A DNA stretch of 64,000 bases from Sphingobacteriales bacterium (GCA_021299635.1 JAJTFA010000001.1:347842-411841), one strand, 5' to 3'; shown: positions 27,890-36,702, counted from the first letter of the stretch. Numbers and translations are program-made. The notes: a model not told the origin generated them from the sequence alone.

Positions 27890-29250
27890 TTTTTTCTGAG
27901 CAAATAAAGTATGCGGCCATTTTCAAGGGTATGCTGCTGCATGATATCAAAAAGTTCTTTTATTTCAGTTTCAAAATATGTTTGAGTATAGTTGGCAAAA
28001 ATATCTTTTCTGTTTTTTAGCATGAGTTGTACATTGCTATCTGTTTTTGGCACAAACTCAGTTATTGCATAATCTCCTAATATTGCCAGTGATTGCAGAA
28101 AAGATGCAATGGGAATATTTTTAGCTATGCAAAGGTGGTGAATAAGTGCAACTGCCAATACCAAATCACTTTTGGCGCGTGTAAAAAATGATGCTCTCTC
28201 CTTTAGCAGTAAGCCTTCATTAGGTGTCGGGTTACTCAAATCCTGTATACATGTATAGATATGTCTTTCATTATTTTTACAAATATGTGCATACAATTCA
28301 TCAATTGCAGAAGAAGAACTATCTGCAGCAATTACTCGTATTTCTTGTGCTGCAAGCATTCTTGTGAAATGTCCGGTATTGCAACCGATGTCAACCGCAG
28401 TTTTAACAGAAATATCTTTTAGAAAACGTCCAACTGCGATTGTTTTTTCTTCAAGGTAAGATTCCGAAGTCCAAAGTGATTGGTAATACAAATCCCAGTC
28501 GAAATGGATATAACGTGGTTCAAGCTTACCAATACAGGTTTTTAAACTATCAATAATGGCCGATAGTTTTTTCTGCTTGAGCGCAGGTGTTTGTTGTTGG
28601 GTTTTTGTAGTTCCTTTAAACGAAGCCTGTAAATAAACATGCATCAGTACATGAACATTAAACCTTGCCTTGAATGGAAGCATGCAGCTAAGTTGTTTCA
28701 TGGAAATGCCGTTAGGATATTGCTGAAATAGCTTTCCTGCATCAGCATAATTATAATGCATGAGCAAAAGTGGTGCAAGAAAGCACTCGCAAAACTGACG
28801 ATAGGCAATCCATGGACTATTTTTTTCATGGCTTGTAAAAGATGCGGTATCTATCCATACCATTTTGCCTTTATGCATTTGCATGTTAACTGGTGTGGCA
28901 TCTTTTAATATCATTTCATGACGCAGGGATATTTCCAAAATCTCCAGTAAGTGAAGGGCAGCATCTTTCCACTGACGAAACGACCACTCATGCGGATAGG
29001 TTATCACAAGTAGCTGTTCGGGTAAGATGGTTGTGTAATGCGTATGTTCATCGAACACAGGCGTGCTTACTTCTTGATGTGAGAGCAGTAATTGTTTTTG
29101 TGTGAGTATATCATACAATCCTGATTGGTGCAGTAAACGATAATTGGGTAAATAAGAATGATTAACTTGCCTATATATAAGATTACCTGCTTTAAATACT
29201 ACAGAATCAGGATCTTTATAAGAAGCTGCTATGCGTTCAGGCTGGTTCAT
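27886..29250 (-). CDS. Kinase-like domain fused to SAM-dependent methyltransferase
   Basis: A 454-aa two-domain protein. The N-terminal half looks like a protein-kinase/APH-type phosphotransferase: LKDATPVNMQMHKGKMVWID contains a Lys-Asp-x4-Asn catalytic loop and a following Asp. The C-terminal half is a class I methyltransferase with the SAM motif VDIGCNTGHFTRML and the acidic VIAADSSS strand. I chose ATG 29250 because it overlaps the stop of the small upstream gene (ATGA). The domain pairing resembles NoeA-type methyltransferases (recollection, not a search). Its stop overlaps the sulfatase-like gene's start. Confidence 0.75.
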   Translation of the reverse strand: MNQPERIAASYKDPDSVVFKAGNLIYRQVNHSYLPNYRLLHQSGLYDILTQKQLLLSHQEVSTPVFDEHTHYTTILPEQLLVITYPHEWSFRQWKDAALHLLEILEISLRHEMILKDATPVNMQMHKGKMVWIDTASFTSHEKNSPWIAYRQFCECFLAPLLLMHYNYADAGKLFQQYPNGISMKQLSCMLPFKARFNVHVLMHVYLQASFKGTTKTQQQTPALKQKKLSAIIDSLKTCIGKLEPRYIHFDWDLYYQSLWTSESYLEEKTIAVGRFLKDISVKTAVDIGCNTGHFTRMLAAQEIRVIAADSSSSAIDELYAHICKNNERHIYTCIQDLSNPTPNEGLLLKERASFFTRAKSDLVLAVALIHHLCIAKNIPIASFLQSLAILGDYAITEFVPKTDSNVQLMLKNRKDIFANYTQTYFETEIKELFDIMQQHTLENGRILYLLRKK

Positions 29251-29405
29251 GATTTCTTTTTGAATATATTGAAAACCTTGCCTGCATAGAACTTTGCCTG
29301 CATCCATGCGCCTTTAAAGAAGAATAAGACGGCTAGCACAGAACCAATGATGATTTGCACCAGGTATCCGGAACTTCCGGGATCTATGTAAAGCAAAATT
29401 TGCAT
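29247..29405 (-). CDS. Small membrane protein of the YIDPG type (52 aa)
   Basis: A short reading frame easily missed by length cut-offs. It starts ATG 29405 and ends TGA 29249..29247. The peptide has MQILLYIDPGSSGYL, a membrane helix (VQIIIGSVLAVLFFF), then a basic tail ending NIFKKKS. The YIDPGS-plus-helix pattern recurs in small Bacteroidota proteins next to membrane sulfatase-like enzymes (recollection). The stop overlaps the methyltransferase ATG in the form ATGA, which strongly supports translation. Function unknown; a membrane partner or scaffold for the two downstream enzymes is a guess. Confidence 0.78.
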   Translation of the reverse strand: MQILLYIDPGSSGYLVQIIIGSVLAVLFFFKGAWMQAKFYAGKVFNIFKKKS

Positions 29406-29426
29406 GCCTCAAAAGAATTATGAGGC
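29406..29426 (-). other. Inverted repeat abutting the start of the 52-aa gene
   Basis: GCCTCA (29406-29411) and TGAGGC (29421-29426) form a perfect 6-bp stem with a 9-nt loop that touches the ATG at 29405. It could hide the start codon region in the mRNA. No further support. Confidence 0.35.
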
Positions 29427-29465
29427 TAAAATAAGCATATATCGAGGTAATTTTCAAAACTCTTA

Positions 29466-29473
29466 TACTTTTG
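29466..29473 (+). promoter_or_regulatory. -7 box of the DUF3817 gene
   Basis: TACTTTTG, a perfect TAnnTTTG, 26 nt before the ATG at 29500. It lies inside the longer open frame from 29404 and therefore argues for the 29500 start. Confidence 0.55.
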
Positions 29474-29499
29474 CGCCTTTACCTCCTTATTTATTCACT

Positions 29500-29778
29500 A
29501 TGCTTACCAGATTCAGATATACAGCCGTATTGGAAGGTTGGTCTTTTATTCTCCTGTTATTTATTGCCATGCCGGTTAAATACCTGTTAGGTTGGCCAAA
29601 TCTGGTTCAGTATATTGGCTTGGCTCATGGCATGTTGTTTATAGCTTATTCTTTTTTCTGGCTTCAATGTGTTATACAGTATAACTGGAAATTGAAATTT
29701 GCAGCCTGGGCTATTTTGGCTTCCTTTATCCCTTTCGGTACTTTTATTTTAGATAAAGAGCTAAAGAAGAAAAGCTAA
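29500..29778 (+). CDS. DUF3817 membrane protein
   Basis: Small integral membrane protein (92 aa) with three helices. The DUF3817 pattern is clear: RYTAVLEGWSFILLLFIAMP, then KYLLGWP, then GLAHGMLFIAYSFFWLQC. The start at 29500 (MLTRFRY) matches family N-termini; the frame is open upstream to 29404 but that part contains the promoter box. Function unknown. Convergent with the phospholipase D gene, 1 nt apart. Confidence 0.88.
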   Translation: MLTRFRYTAVLEGWSFILLLFIAMPVKYLLGWPNLVQYIGLAHGMLFIAYSFFWLQCVIQYNWKLKFAAWAILASFIPFGTFILDKELKKKS

Positions 29779-29779
29779 T

Positions 29780-30919
29780 TTACTCTCGCTTCATCAATAA
29801 AAACATTATTTTAAATGAAGTTCGGATGAGCTGATAACTCAACCAATCGAGGACCAGGCCCAAAAAGCTTGTTTGCTTATATTTTTCAACGGTAATTTCT
29901 TCGCATCCTTCTGCAATAATATTCTCAATTTTTCTATGAACCGCGGTTGCAAATTCCTTATCTGCAATCTCTGCATTTAGTTCTATACTTCCGTAATCGC
30001 TTAAAAAATTAATATTGTATGAGCCGATTGTTACCCATTTCCCATCAACCATTGCAATCTTGCCATGCAGCACAGAAGGTTTCCATTCATAAATTTTGAT
30101 TCCGTTTCTGATGAGCCACCCATATAAATAATTACTGGCCCTTTTCACTGATTGTACATCGGACACACCTCCAAGTAAAACCGTGATGCCAACGCCTCTT
30201 TTTCGTGCATTTTTAAGCAACCTTCTTATGCGAATACCAGGTAAAAAATAGCTGGCAACCAAAACGATTTCTTTATCTGCCTTTCTGATGGCCTGTCGGT
30301 ATGCTGTTGATATTTCAATTTTTCTTCGTAGCCAGTCATTTTGCAATATGCGTGCCTGCATACCACCATTTGCAAATTTGATTTGTTTGGGTTTCCGCAC
30401 ATTGTTTTTTTGCCAGATACCTTTGCATACTGCTTCTATATCTTGCACGCACGGGCCTTTTATTTCAACTGCAAAATCGAGCCAAGGAATATTTGCTGCA
30501 TCGCCTCTGTATTTATTGGCAATATTAATGCCGCCAATGAGTGCTGTTTGCCCATCAAATAACGCAATTTTATGGTGCAGCCTAAGCCCAATATGAAAAC
30601 CTTTTGTTGTAAAGAGAGGCGAGAACTTTTTAAATTGAATGCCTGCCTGCCTAAGTTTTATTATGGATTCAGTACTTAAATCTTCCGATCCAAAGGCATC
30701 TACCACTACCTCAACCGCTACACCTCTCTCTGCTGCTTTGCAAAGTAGATCGGATACACAATACCCAGTCTCATCGTCATCATAAATGTAAAATTGCAGA
30801 TGTATACTTTGTTTGGCTGAGGCAATGCCATCATATAATGCAGCAAAATATTCATAACCGCTTTGCAGCAATTTTATTTGGTGGCCTTCTCTTAATATAT
30901 TTTCTGATTTACCCAACAT
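29780..30919 (-). CDS. Phospholipase D / cardiolipin synthase-like protein
   Basis: Phospholipase D superfamily enzyme (379 aa) with two HKD motifs: LHHKIALFDG near residue 115 and LHGKIAMVDG near residue 284, the second followed by GSYNINFLSDYGSIELN. This is the cardiolipin synthase catalytic layout but without the N-terminal membrane helices of bacterial ClsA, so a ClsB/ClsC-like or other phosphatidyltransferase role is likely. Its ATG shares one base with the stop of the metalloprotease gene upstream. Confidence 0.88.
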   Translation of the reverse strand: MLGKSENILREGHQIKLLQSGYEYFAALYDGIASAKQSIHLQFYIYDDDETGYCVSDLLCKAAERGVAVEVVVDAFGSEDLSTESIIKLRQAGIQFKKFSPLFTTKGFHIGLRLHHKIALFDGQTALIGGINIANKYRGDAANIPWLDFAVEIKGPCVQDIEAVCKGIWQKNNVRKPKQIKFANGGMQARILQNDWLRRKIEISTAYRQAIRKADKEIVLVASYFLPGIRIRRLLKNARKRGVGITVLLGGVSDVQSVKRASNYLYGWLIRNGIKIYEWKPSVLHGKIAMVDGKWVTIGSYNINFLSDYGSIELNAEIADKEFATAVHRKIENIIAEGCEEITVEKYKQTSFLGLVLDWLSYQLIRTSFKIMFLLMKRE

Positions 30920-32682
30920 TAAAACCTAACCACTTTCATGGTTTGCCTTTTGTTGTTTATTATTATTTCAATGCTATACACACCGCTGCTCAGTAATTCA
31001 GGGTTAATCATTAAACGCGCTTCTCCGGATGTTTCGTACTTTAATTTGCCGGTCATATCATAAATATTGCATAGTATTTGTTCATCAGTTACTGACGAAA
31101 TAATTAGGTTCCCGTTTCCTTCTGCAAAGGCAGCAGTATTGAGGAGTTGAACTCCGTTAACTTCAGTTGTAGTTGCCAGTGAGGTATTGAATGTTCCAAG
31201 TTGCCTGTTTACAAATTGCTTACCAATTTTCCATGCATTCTGTTTATTAAACAATATACTATCTGCATCTATAAATAATTGTGCTGCCTGCGCCATTGTT
31301 GTGTTTGGTGTATAGGCGTGCATGGAAGCAATCAGTAATTTAAGTAAAGTTTCCCGGTTCAGCTCTTCGGCAATATCCAGAATACAGGATGACCATATTT
31401 CTGAATCGGTATAAAAGTTATTGGTGGTATCGCTGTATTTTTTGGCGCTGTTGGCATTTCTACCCGACCAAAACGGGAATTGGCCGGTAACAACAGGATT
31501 GGGGCCATCCCAGTTAAAAATATATCGCCAATTGTGGGTGGCATATACTTTCGAATAAGTTGCGGCCATCACATCACAGTTTGCTTCTTCTAAAGCTCTT
31601 CTTTGTATACCTACCACACCTGATGGCGCTGCGGTAAAAGATATTGCATGTGTATACTCATGAATAATTACATCTGCATCCTCCGCATCGGGCACTCCGC
31701 CTAAACCAAATGTAAGAAAGGTATCTGGAGTAAAATGAAAAGCGGATAAATCAGCAAAACTTCCGTGCGCATCAACCTTAATGGCATAAGGTACCAGCCC
31801 ATCAAGCCCAATCGATTCAAGATAATTTTGCAGGTTGCTGATGTGAAATAAGCACATGACCTCTTTAAACGCATTGGTTTTTCTGGTAAAATCAAATGAA
31901 GGTGTTTTTGATTTTGCTCGTCCGTAATAGGGTGCAAAAAGATCTGTTATACGTGCATATTTGTTTTCCAGATAAAAGGTGTCATTTAGCAAGGTAGCAG
32001 GAAAAGTAATATCAACTCTTTTGCTATTGATGTCAGCATAATCACTGTCGTTATAATGTAAAATACCTCCTTGCCCATATGTTAATCCGGATGGAGTGAT
32101 GGGATCAGGTTGAAATACTTTGCCAGCCACAATTGTATCTTCATTCGAAAAATACAGACGCTGGTCGATTTCATAAATCAACTTACCACTTCTATCAATA
32201 TAATTTTTAAAATAATGATTTTGTTTTTCGTATATCAATTCAGGTAGCCCATTAACCGGAAGCAGTATAGGTGCTGCATCGGTTCTGTTAGGAATTGGCA
32301 ACTCCTGCCATTGGCTTACATCTGTGAGGTGGTTAAAGATCGAAATGATTTGGCCCTCATGATTAAGATTTACTCCGATATAACTGTTGCATACCTTAAT
32401 GCCTTTTACAAACTGCTCATAAAATAGATGTTTGCCGGTTAAGCTGGTTTTGTTGTGCACAAGTTTGCAGCTGGCACCACTGTTATTCATTTCCGGCAAT
32501 TTCCTAAGCATGGCCTCATCAAATTTTCCGGCACTTATATGTTGGTCAATGAATGTAAACGCTGACATACGCACTGCAGGTTTTTGCAACTGATGCTGCA
32601 ATGCATCCGTTAATGGATTGCCAACTTGCCCAGCAATTAATGTTAATGGCAAGAGGCAAATTAAAAGAACTCCTTTTCTCAT
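30919..32682 (-). CDS. Secreted zinc metalloprotease (M4/M36-like) with T9SS domain
   Basis: Predicted extracellular gluzincin (587 aa). A signal peptide (GVLLICLLPLTLIAGQ) is followed by an FTP-like propeptide (about residues 40-190) and the catalytic domain with HEYTH at residues 341-345; a third zinc ligand Glu is in ALEEANCD about 24 residues later. The C-terminal 75 residues (NLIISSVTDEQILCNIYDM, then SSGVYSIEIIINNKRQTMKV) are a type A T9SS sorting domain. The start at 32682 gives the signal peptide; longer in-frame starts at 32712 and 32724 fall at or inside the promoter. Confidence 0.87.
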   Translation of the reverse strand: MRKGVLLICLLPLTLIAGQVGNPLTDALQHQLQKPAVRMSAFTFIDQHISAGKFDEAMLRKLPEMNNSGASCKLVHNKTSLTGKHLFYEQFVKGIKVCNSYIGVNLNHEGQIISIFNHLTDVSQWQELPIPNRTDAAPILLPVNGLPELIYEKQNHYFKNYIDRSGKLIYEIDQRLYFSNEDTIVAGKVFQPDPITPSGLTYGQGGILHYNDSDYADINSKRVDITFPATLLNDTFYLENKYARITDLFAPYYGRAKSKTPSFDFTRKTNAFKEVMCLFHISNLQNYLESIGLDGLVPYAIKVDAHGSFADLSAFHFTPDTFLTFGLGGVPDAEDADVIIHEYTHAISFTAAPSGVVGIQRRALEEANCDVMAATYSKVYATHNWRYIFNWDGPNPVVTGQFPFWSGRNANSAKKYSDTTNNFYTDSEIWSSCILDIAEELNRETLLKLLIASMHAYTPNTTMAQAAQLFIDADSILFNKQNAWKIGKQFVNRQLGTFNTSLATTTEVNGVQLLNTAAFAEGNGNLIISSVTDEQILCNIYDMTGKLKYETSGEARLMINPELLSSGVYSIEIIINNKRQTMKVVRF

Positions 32683-32721
32683 AAACACGAATCTTATTTT
32701 TAAAGTAAACATTCTAATTCC

Positions 32722-32753
32722 CAAATATCCGATTTTAAGCGATTTTTTACAAA
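32722..32753 (-). promoter_or_regulatory. Promoter of the metalloprotease gene
   Basis: Minus-strand TTTG (32753..32750), a 20-nt spacer and GATATTTG (32729..32722), one mismatch from TAnnTTTG. It gives a leader of about 30 nt to the ATG at 32682. Confidence 0.6.
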
Positions 32754-32845
32754 CGCTTTATCAAGTAAGATACTAGCAAGAACAACGTAAATCTTTAGCA
32801 GATTGGTTAGCTGTATGGTTTTTCAGCACATAAGCTCCCTGTTGT

Positions 32846-33733
32846 TTACAATTTATTTAATGCCAGCAGTACAATTGCTAATATGGATAGTATAAGTCCT
32901 GCTGTATTTGAGCGGTTTAATTTCTCCTTAAAAAAAACAACAGATACCAGAGTAGAGGCAGTAACAATCCCAATATTATTTACAGGCAAAATCACTGCAG
33001 TGTTAGCAGAAAATGCCAACAACGTTTTAACCAGAAAGTACATGCTGAAATAATTGGGAATACCCAGTGCAATTCCCCAATAAATATTTTTTGCCTTTAT
33101 TTTTATCTTTCCCCTTAGCAATTGATAAAGCATGAGTAACATACCTGCACAAAACGCAACAGTAAAGGCTGTAGTTACCGTATATGAGCTGAAAAACGGA
33201 TTGGTATTTTGGGCATTAAAACGTTTGGTTATTAAATTAAATGTAGTATCAATAACTCCGCTACCAATAAAAACAATTAACGGTAGGAGCCATATGAGGT
33301 GTCCATGAGCCTCCCTATGTCCTTCTTTGCGGCTAATGAGGTAAACAGAAACTAAGCTAATTAGAATGCCGCTTACCTGCATCCATGATAAGACTTCGTT
33401 AAACAACAAGACTGTAATAAGAACAGGAATAACAACAGATAATTTAGCTGATACCATACTTACCGACACACCTAATTTCTGAGCTGTTTCGCCAATTGCA
33501 AAGAATATAGAAATAAAAAATAGCCCGATAATGATGGTGTAGTAAAACCAGGGGAATTCCCAGAATGGTTGCAATATCACAGCATCTTTTCCTGCAAGTA
33601 TATTACCAACTACTGCACAGGTGAGGTAATTAAATATAATAGCCTGAAAGGTGTTAACTCCTGCTTTTTCGAACAGCTTAAAAAAACTTACCGTTATGGT
33701 TGATGCAATAATGCTGAGTAGTAAAAAAATCAT
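32846..33733 (-). CDS. EamA-family (DMT) transporter
   Basis: Ten-helix drug/metabolite transporter (295 aa) built from two EamA repeats (residues about 1-135 and 150-295). Helix-ending motifs such as ISLVSVYLISRKEG and the second-repeat SVVFFKEKLNRSNTAGLILS are typical. The substrate is unknown. Its ATG overlaps the ribD stop by 4 nt, so the two are likely co-expressed, which could hint at a riboflavin-pathway substrate, but that is weak. Confidence 0.88.
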   Translation of the reverse strand: MIFLLLSIIASTITVSFFKLFEKAGVNTFQAIIFNYLTCAVVGNILAGKDAVILQPFWEFPWFYYTIIIGLFFISIFFAIGETAQKLGVSVSMVSAKLSVVIPVLITVLLFNEVLSWMQVSGILISLVSVYLISRKEGHREAHGHLIWLLPLIVFIGSGVIDTTFNLITKRFNAQNTNPFFSSYTVTTAFTVAFCAGMLLMLYQLLRGKIKIKAKNIYWGIALGIPNYFSMYFLVKTLLAFSANTAVILPVNNIGIVTASTLVSVVFFKEKLNRSNTAGLILSILAIVLLALNKL

Positions 33734-34785
33734 GAAGGGTTGGTTGTAATCAGTAATTGAACGTGATCAATATTACTTTGTATAAAGGGTTTTCCTGCTG
33801 GAGCCACTGGTGCCTTTATGCCGCTACCCAATTCTTTTTTTGAAATAAAAATTTGTGTTTCATCCCACAAGCCTGCATCAATGGCTTTCTGCAAGGTATA
33901 GGTGCCTCCTTCAATAATTATTGATTGAATATTTCTTTCAAATAAAGTATGAAGTATAAAAGGTAGTACATCTGCTTTTTCAGGCACGGTTATATGTTCC
34001 GGATAATGTTCGGATACATTTTTATGATAGGTGAATAGCAGGGTTGGTTGTTGTTTATTAAAAACCTTGGCTGTATGTGGAACACGCAAATTTAAATCCA
34101 GAACAACACGTAATGGATTTTTGCCCGGCCATGCGCGTGTATTTAATTCTGGATTATCTGTAATGAGGGTTTGTGTTCCCACCAGGATGGCATCTTCTTC
34201 ACCTCTCCATTTGTGCACCAGTTTCTGAACGGTTTTGCCGGTAATATGTCTTTTCTGTTCAAATGCCTCCTTGCTCATGCTTGTGGCATCCGGTGCTATA
34301 TATCCATCTGCAGATTGTGCCCACTTTAAAATAATATACGGACGCTTTTTGGTGTGAAACGCAATGAATCGTTTATTCAGTTCCTTGCATTCAGCTTCTA
34401 ATATTCCTTCAACAACTTCAATGCCTGCTTCTTTTAATTTTTTTATTCCGTTTCCTGCAACTTTAGGATGTGGATCGCGCATGCCCACTACCACTTTTTT
34501 TATTCGGTGTTTAATAAGAAAATCGGCACAAGGTGGTGTTTTACCAAAATGGCTGCAGGGTTCCAGATTTATATATGCAGTTGATTCAGCAAGCAAAGCG
34601 GGATCAGTTACACTATTAACCGCATTCACCTCTGCATGTGCTTCTCCATATTTCCTGTGCCATCCTTCGCCAATAATACTTTTATTATGCACCAATACGC
34701 ATCCCACCATTGGGTTGGGTGCCACCAGCCCTGCTCCATTGCGTGCAAGTTCAATGCATCTTTTAAGATAATCCTCATCATTCAT
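33730..34785 (-). CDS. ribD: Bifunctional riboflavin deaminase/reductase RibD
   Basis: Catalyses two steps of riboflavin synthesis: deamination of diaminohydroxyphosphoribosylaminopyrimidine and reduction of the product (351 aa). The deaminase half has the zinc motifs HAEVNAV and EPCSHFGKTPPC; the reductase half (from about residue 150) has LKWAQSADGYI and IIIEGGTYTLQ. The start ATG 34785 (MNDEDYLKRCIELA) matches family N-termini and sits 8 nt after the box TACATTCG; a longer frame to 34884 would overlap prmC. Confidence 0.95.
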   Translation of the reverse strand: MNDEDYLKRCIELARNGAGLVAPNPMVGCVLVHNKSIIGEGWHRKYGEAHAEVNAVNSVTDPALLAESTAYINLEPCSHFGKTPPCADFLIKHRIKKVVVGMRDPHPKVAGNGIKKLKEAGIEVVEGILEAECKELNKRFIAFHTKKRPYIILKWAQSADGYIAPDATSMSKEAFEQKRHITGKTVQKLVHKWRGEEDAILVGTQTLITDNPELNTRAWPGKNPLRVVLDLNLRVPHTAKVFNKQQPTLLFTYHKNVSEHYPEHITVPEKADVLPFILHTLFERNIQSIIIEGGTYTLQKAIDAGLWDETQIFISKKELGSGIKAPVAPAGKPFIQSNIDHVQLLITTNPS

Positions 34786-34793
34786 TGCGTGTG

Positions 34794-34801
34794 CGAATGT
34801 A
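34794..34801 (-). promoter_or_regulatory. -7 box of ribD
   Basis: Minus-strand TACATTCG, a TTCG variant of TAnnTTTG, ending 8 nt before the ribD ATG. It lies in the 37-nt gap between the divergent ribD and prmC starts. Confidence 0.45.
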
Positions 34802-34822
34802 GCTATTTTGTAAATTGCCGCT

Positions 34823-35692
34823 GTGTTAATAAAAGAAAAAGTACTGATTTCTGCTTTTGAGGAATGCTTGGAAATACTCATCAAATGCTATCCAGAGCAG
34901 GAGGCAAGGCAAATAACTTCTTGGGTTTTTGAAGAGGTAACCGGAATGCAAAGGCATTTGTTTCGTTTGCAGAACAGGTCATTTACTGAGGACGAACTAC
35001 ATCAACTTAATAAAATCATACAAAGGCTACAGTTGTTTGAACCGATTCAACAGGTATTGGGCCATGCTTATTTCCGCAGATTAAAATTGCAGGTTAACAA
35101 ATATACTTTAATACCCAGGCCTGAAACTGAGGAGTTGGTTGGTTATGTGCTTAGGCAGGCAAAGTTAATAACTGCCCCGGTTCGTATCATCGATATTGGA
35201 ACCGGTTCGGGTTGCATAGCCATCAGCATTAAAGACGAAATGCCGGAGGCAATGGTTTATGCACTGGATATTTCCGCAGAAGCATTGCAAGTGGCGCGTG
35301 CCAATGCGTTAAACTGCGCAACCATGGTTAATTTTGTTTTGGGTGATTTTCTGGAGGCAAATACTCTTGCCAAGCTGCCGCAGGTTGATATCATCGTGAG
35401 CAATCCGCCTTATATCACCAAATCAGAGGAGACCATGTTGGATAAACATGTAAGGGATTATGAACCTGCACAGGCACTTTTTGTTCCTGATGATGACCCA
35501 TTATTGTATTACAAACAATTAACCACATATGCATTGCTCATGCCCCGCGTATGGTTATTTTCAGAGGTGCATGAAAATTATGCGCAACATACTGCTGCAC
35601 TTTTTACCAATAAGGGAGGAAAACAGACGCAAATTTTTATTGATATGCAGGGTAAGGCAAGGATGGTAGCTTCTTTTTTTGAAAAAAGCTAA
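34823..35692 (+). CDS. prmC: Peptide chain release factor N5-glutamine methyltransferase
   Basis: Methylates the Gln of the GGQ motif in release factors (289 aa). The SAM-binding motif IDIGTGSGCIAISI is near residue 115 and the catalytic NPPY near residue 195 (IVSNPPYIT), followed by the family EPAQALF segment. The N-terminal helical domain that holds the release factor is present. The start is GTG 34823; no in-frame ATG precedes the conserved part at a better position. It is divergent from ribD, 37 nt away. Confidence 0.94.
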   Translation: MLIKEKVLISAFEECLEILIKCYPEQEARQITSWVFEEVTGMQRHLFRLQNRSFTEDELHQLNKIIQRLQLFEPIQQVLGHAYFRRLKLQVNKYTLIPRPETEELVGYVLRQAKLITAPVRIIDIGTGSGCIAISIKDEMPEAMVYALDISAEALQVARANALNCATMVNFVLGDFLEANTLAKLPQVDIIVSNPPYITKSEETMLDKHVRDYEPAQALFVPDDDPLLYYKQLTTYALLMPRVWLFSEVHENYAQHTAALFTNKGGKQTQIFIDMQGKARMVASFFEKS

Positions 35693-35698
35693 ATCAGC

Positions 35699-36361
35699 TT
35701 ATCTGCTGCCGAAAATACTACTGCCAACCCGAATCATGGTACTGCCCTCTGCAATAGCCAGAGCATAATCACCGCTCATACCCATTGATAGTATTTCCAT
35801 GCTGGTTTGGGCAAAAGACTGGTGTTTGAGTTCGTCAAATAATTGCTTCAGGTTTTTAAATTCACGTTGTATAATCGATTCATCTGAAGTATTACTTGCC
35901 ATGCCCATCAATCCCAGGATACGGATATGTTTTAAGGATTGCAACTCGCTATTTGTAAGTATTTCCATTAATTCCTGCTTGTCTAGTCCAAACTTGGTTT
36001 CTTCAGAAGCGATATAAATTTGTAGCAAGCAGTTTACCACCCGATTGTGTTTGGCTGCCTGCTTATTTATTTCCTGCAGGAGTTTCCATGAATCAACGGA
36101 GTGGATGAGGTAAATGAAAGGCGCAATATATTTTACCTTATTGGTTTGTAAATGCCCAATCAGGTGCCATTGCACATCAGTCGGCATAAAAGCTTGTTTG
36201 GTACAAAGTTCCTGTACCTTGTTTTCACCGAAGTCTCTGATTCCGCATTTATAGGCCTCCTGAAGCAACTCCACAGGTTTGGTTTTACTCACGGCAACCA
36301 ATATCACACCGGCAGGAATTTGTTGTTTAATTTTACTGATATTTGCAGCTACATCATTCAT
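35699..36361 (-). CDS. YggS-type PLP homeostasis protein
   Basis: PLP-binding protein of the YggS/PROSC family (220 aa) that keeps pyridoxal phosphate and amino-acid pools balanced. The PLP lysine is in VAVSKTKPV near residue 25; also visible are FGENKVQEL, WHLIGHLQTNK and the phosphate-site MGMSGDYALAI. It starts at the ATG at 36361, 5 nt after a perfect -7 box. Convergent with prmC (6 nt). Confidence 0.95.
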   Translation of the reverse strand: MNDVAANISKIKQQIPAGVILVAVSKTKPVELLQEAYKCGIRDFGENKVQELCTKQAFMPTDVQWHLIGHLQTNKVKYIAPFIYLIHSVDSWKLLQEINKQAAKHNRVVNCLLQIYIASEETKFGLDKQELMEILTNSELQSLKHIRILGLMGMASNTSDESIIQREFKNLKQLFDELKHQSFAQTSMEILSMGMSGDYALAIAEGSTMIRVGSSIFGSR

Positions 36362-36363
36362 TT

Positions 36364-36702
36364 ATGCAAAAGTACATAACCATTTTGTTTTTGTTGATAC
36401 TGGTAGCTGCAGCCTGTTCTGAAAAAAAACCTGAAAACATATTATCCCCTGATGTTATGGAGGCTGTGCTTACCGATATGCATCTAGCTGAAGGATTTCT
36501 GAATACACGGCCATCTGTAATTGACAGTCTTAAGCAATTGGGTGTGGGCTACCGCGAAGAAATTTATAAAAAACACCAGACCAACCAACAGCAGTTTAAA
36601 GCCAGTTTTGACTATTATAACTTGCATACAGAGGAATTGGATTCTATTTATGCAAATGTGATAACTAATTTGAGTAAGCTGGAAGTTGAATACAGGAAGT
36701 AA
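36364..36702 (+). CDS. DUF4296 lipoprotein
   Basis: Short lipoprotein (112 aa). The signal ITILFLLILVAAAC has the modified Cys at residue 18. The DUF4296 core PENILSPDVMEAVLTDMHLAE follows, then a helical remainder with many Tyr and Glu. The ATG at 36364 is chosen over 36343 because the upstream codons overlap the divergent YggS gene and lengthen the signal unnaturally. Function unknown; the family is nearly limited to Bacteroidota. It is 47 nt before mutS2. Confidence 0.82.
   Translation: MQKYITILFLLILVAAACSEKKPENILSPDVMEAVLTDMHLAEGFLNTRPSVIDSLKQLGVGYREEIYKKHQTNQQQFKASFDYYNLHTEELDSIYANVITNLSKLEVEYRK
36367..36374 (-). promoter_or_regulatory. -7 box of the yggS-type gene
   Basis: Minus-strand TACTTTTG, a perfect TAnnTTTG, ending 5 nt before the ATG at 36361. 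It lies inside the first codons of the divergent lipoprotein gene. Confidence 0.55.

Noticed and set aside
33730-34884. Longer N-terminus of RibD starting at 34884
   Set aside because: The extra 33 residues do not belong to the family, overlap prmC and contain the promoter box at 34794-34801.
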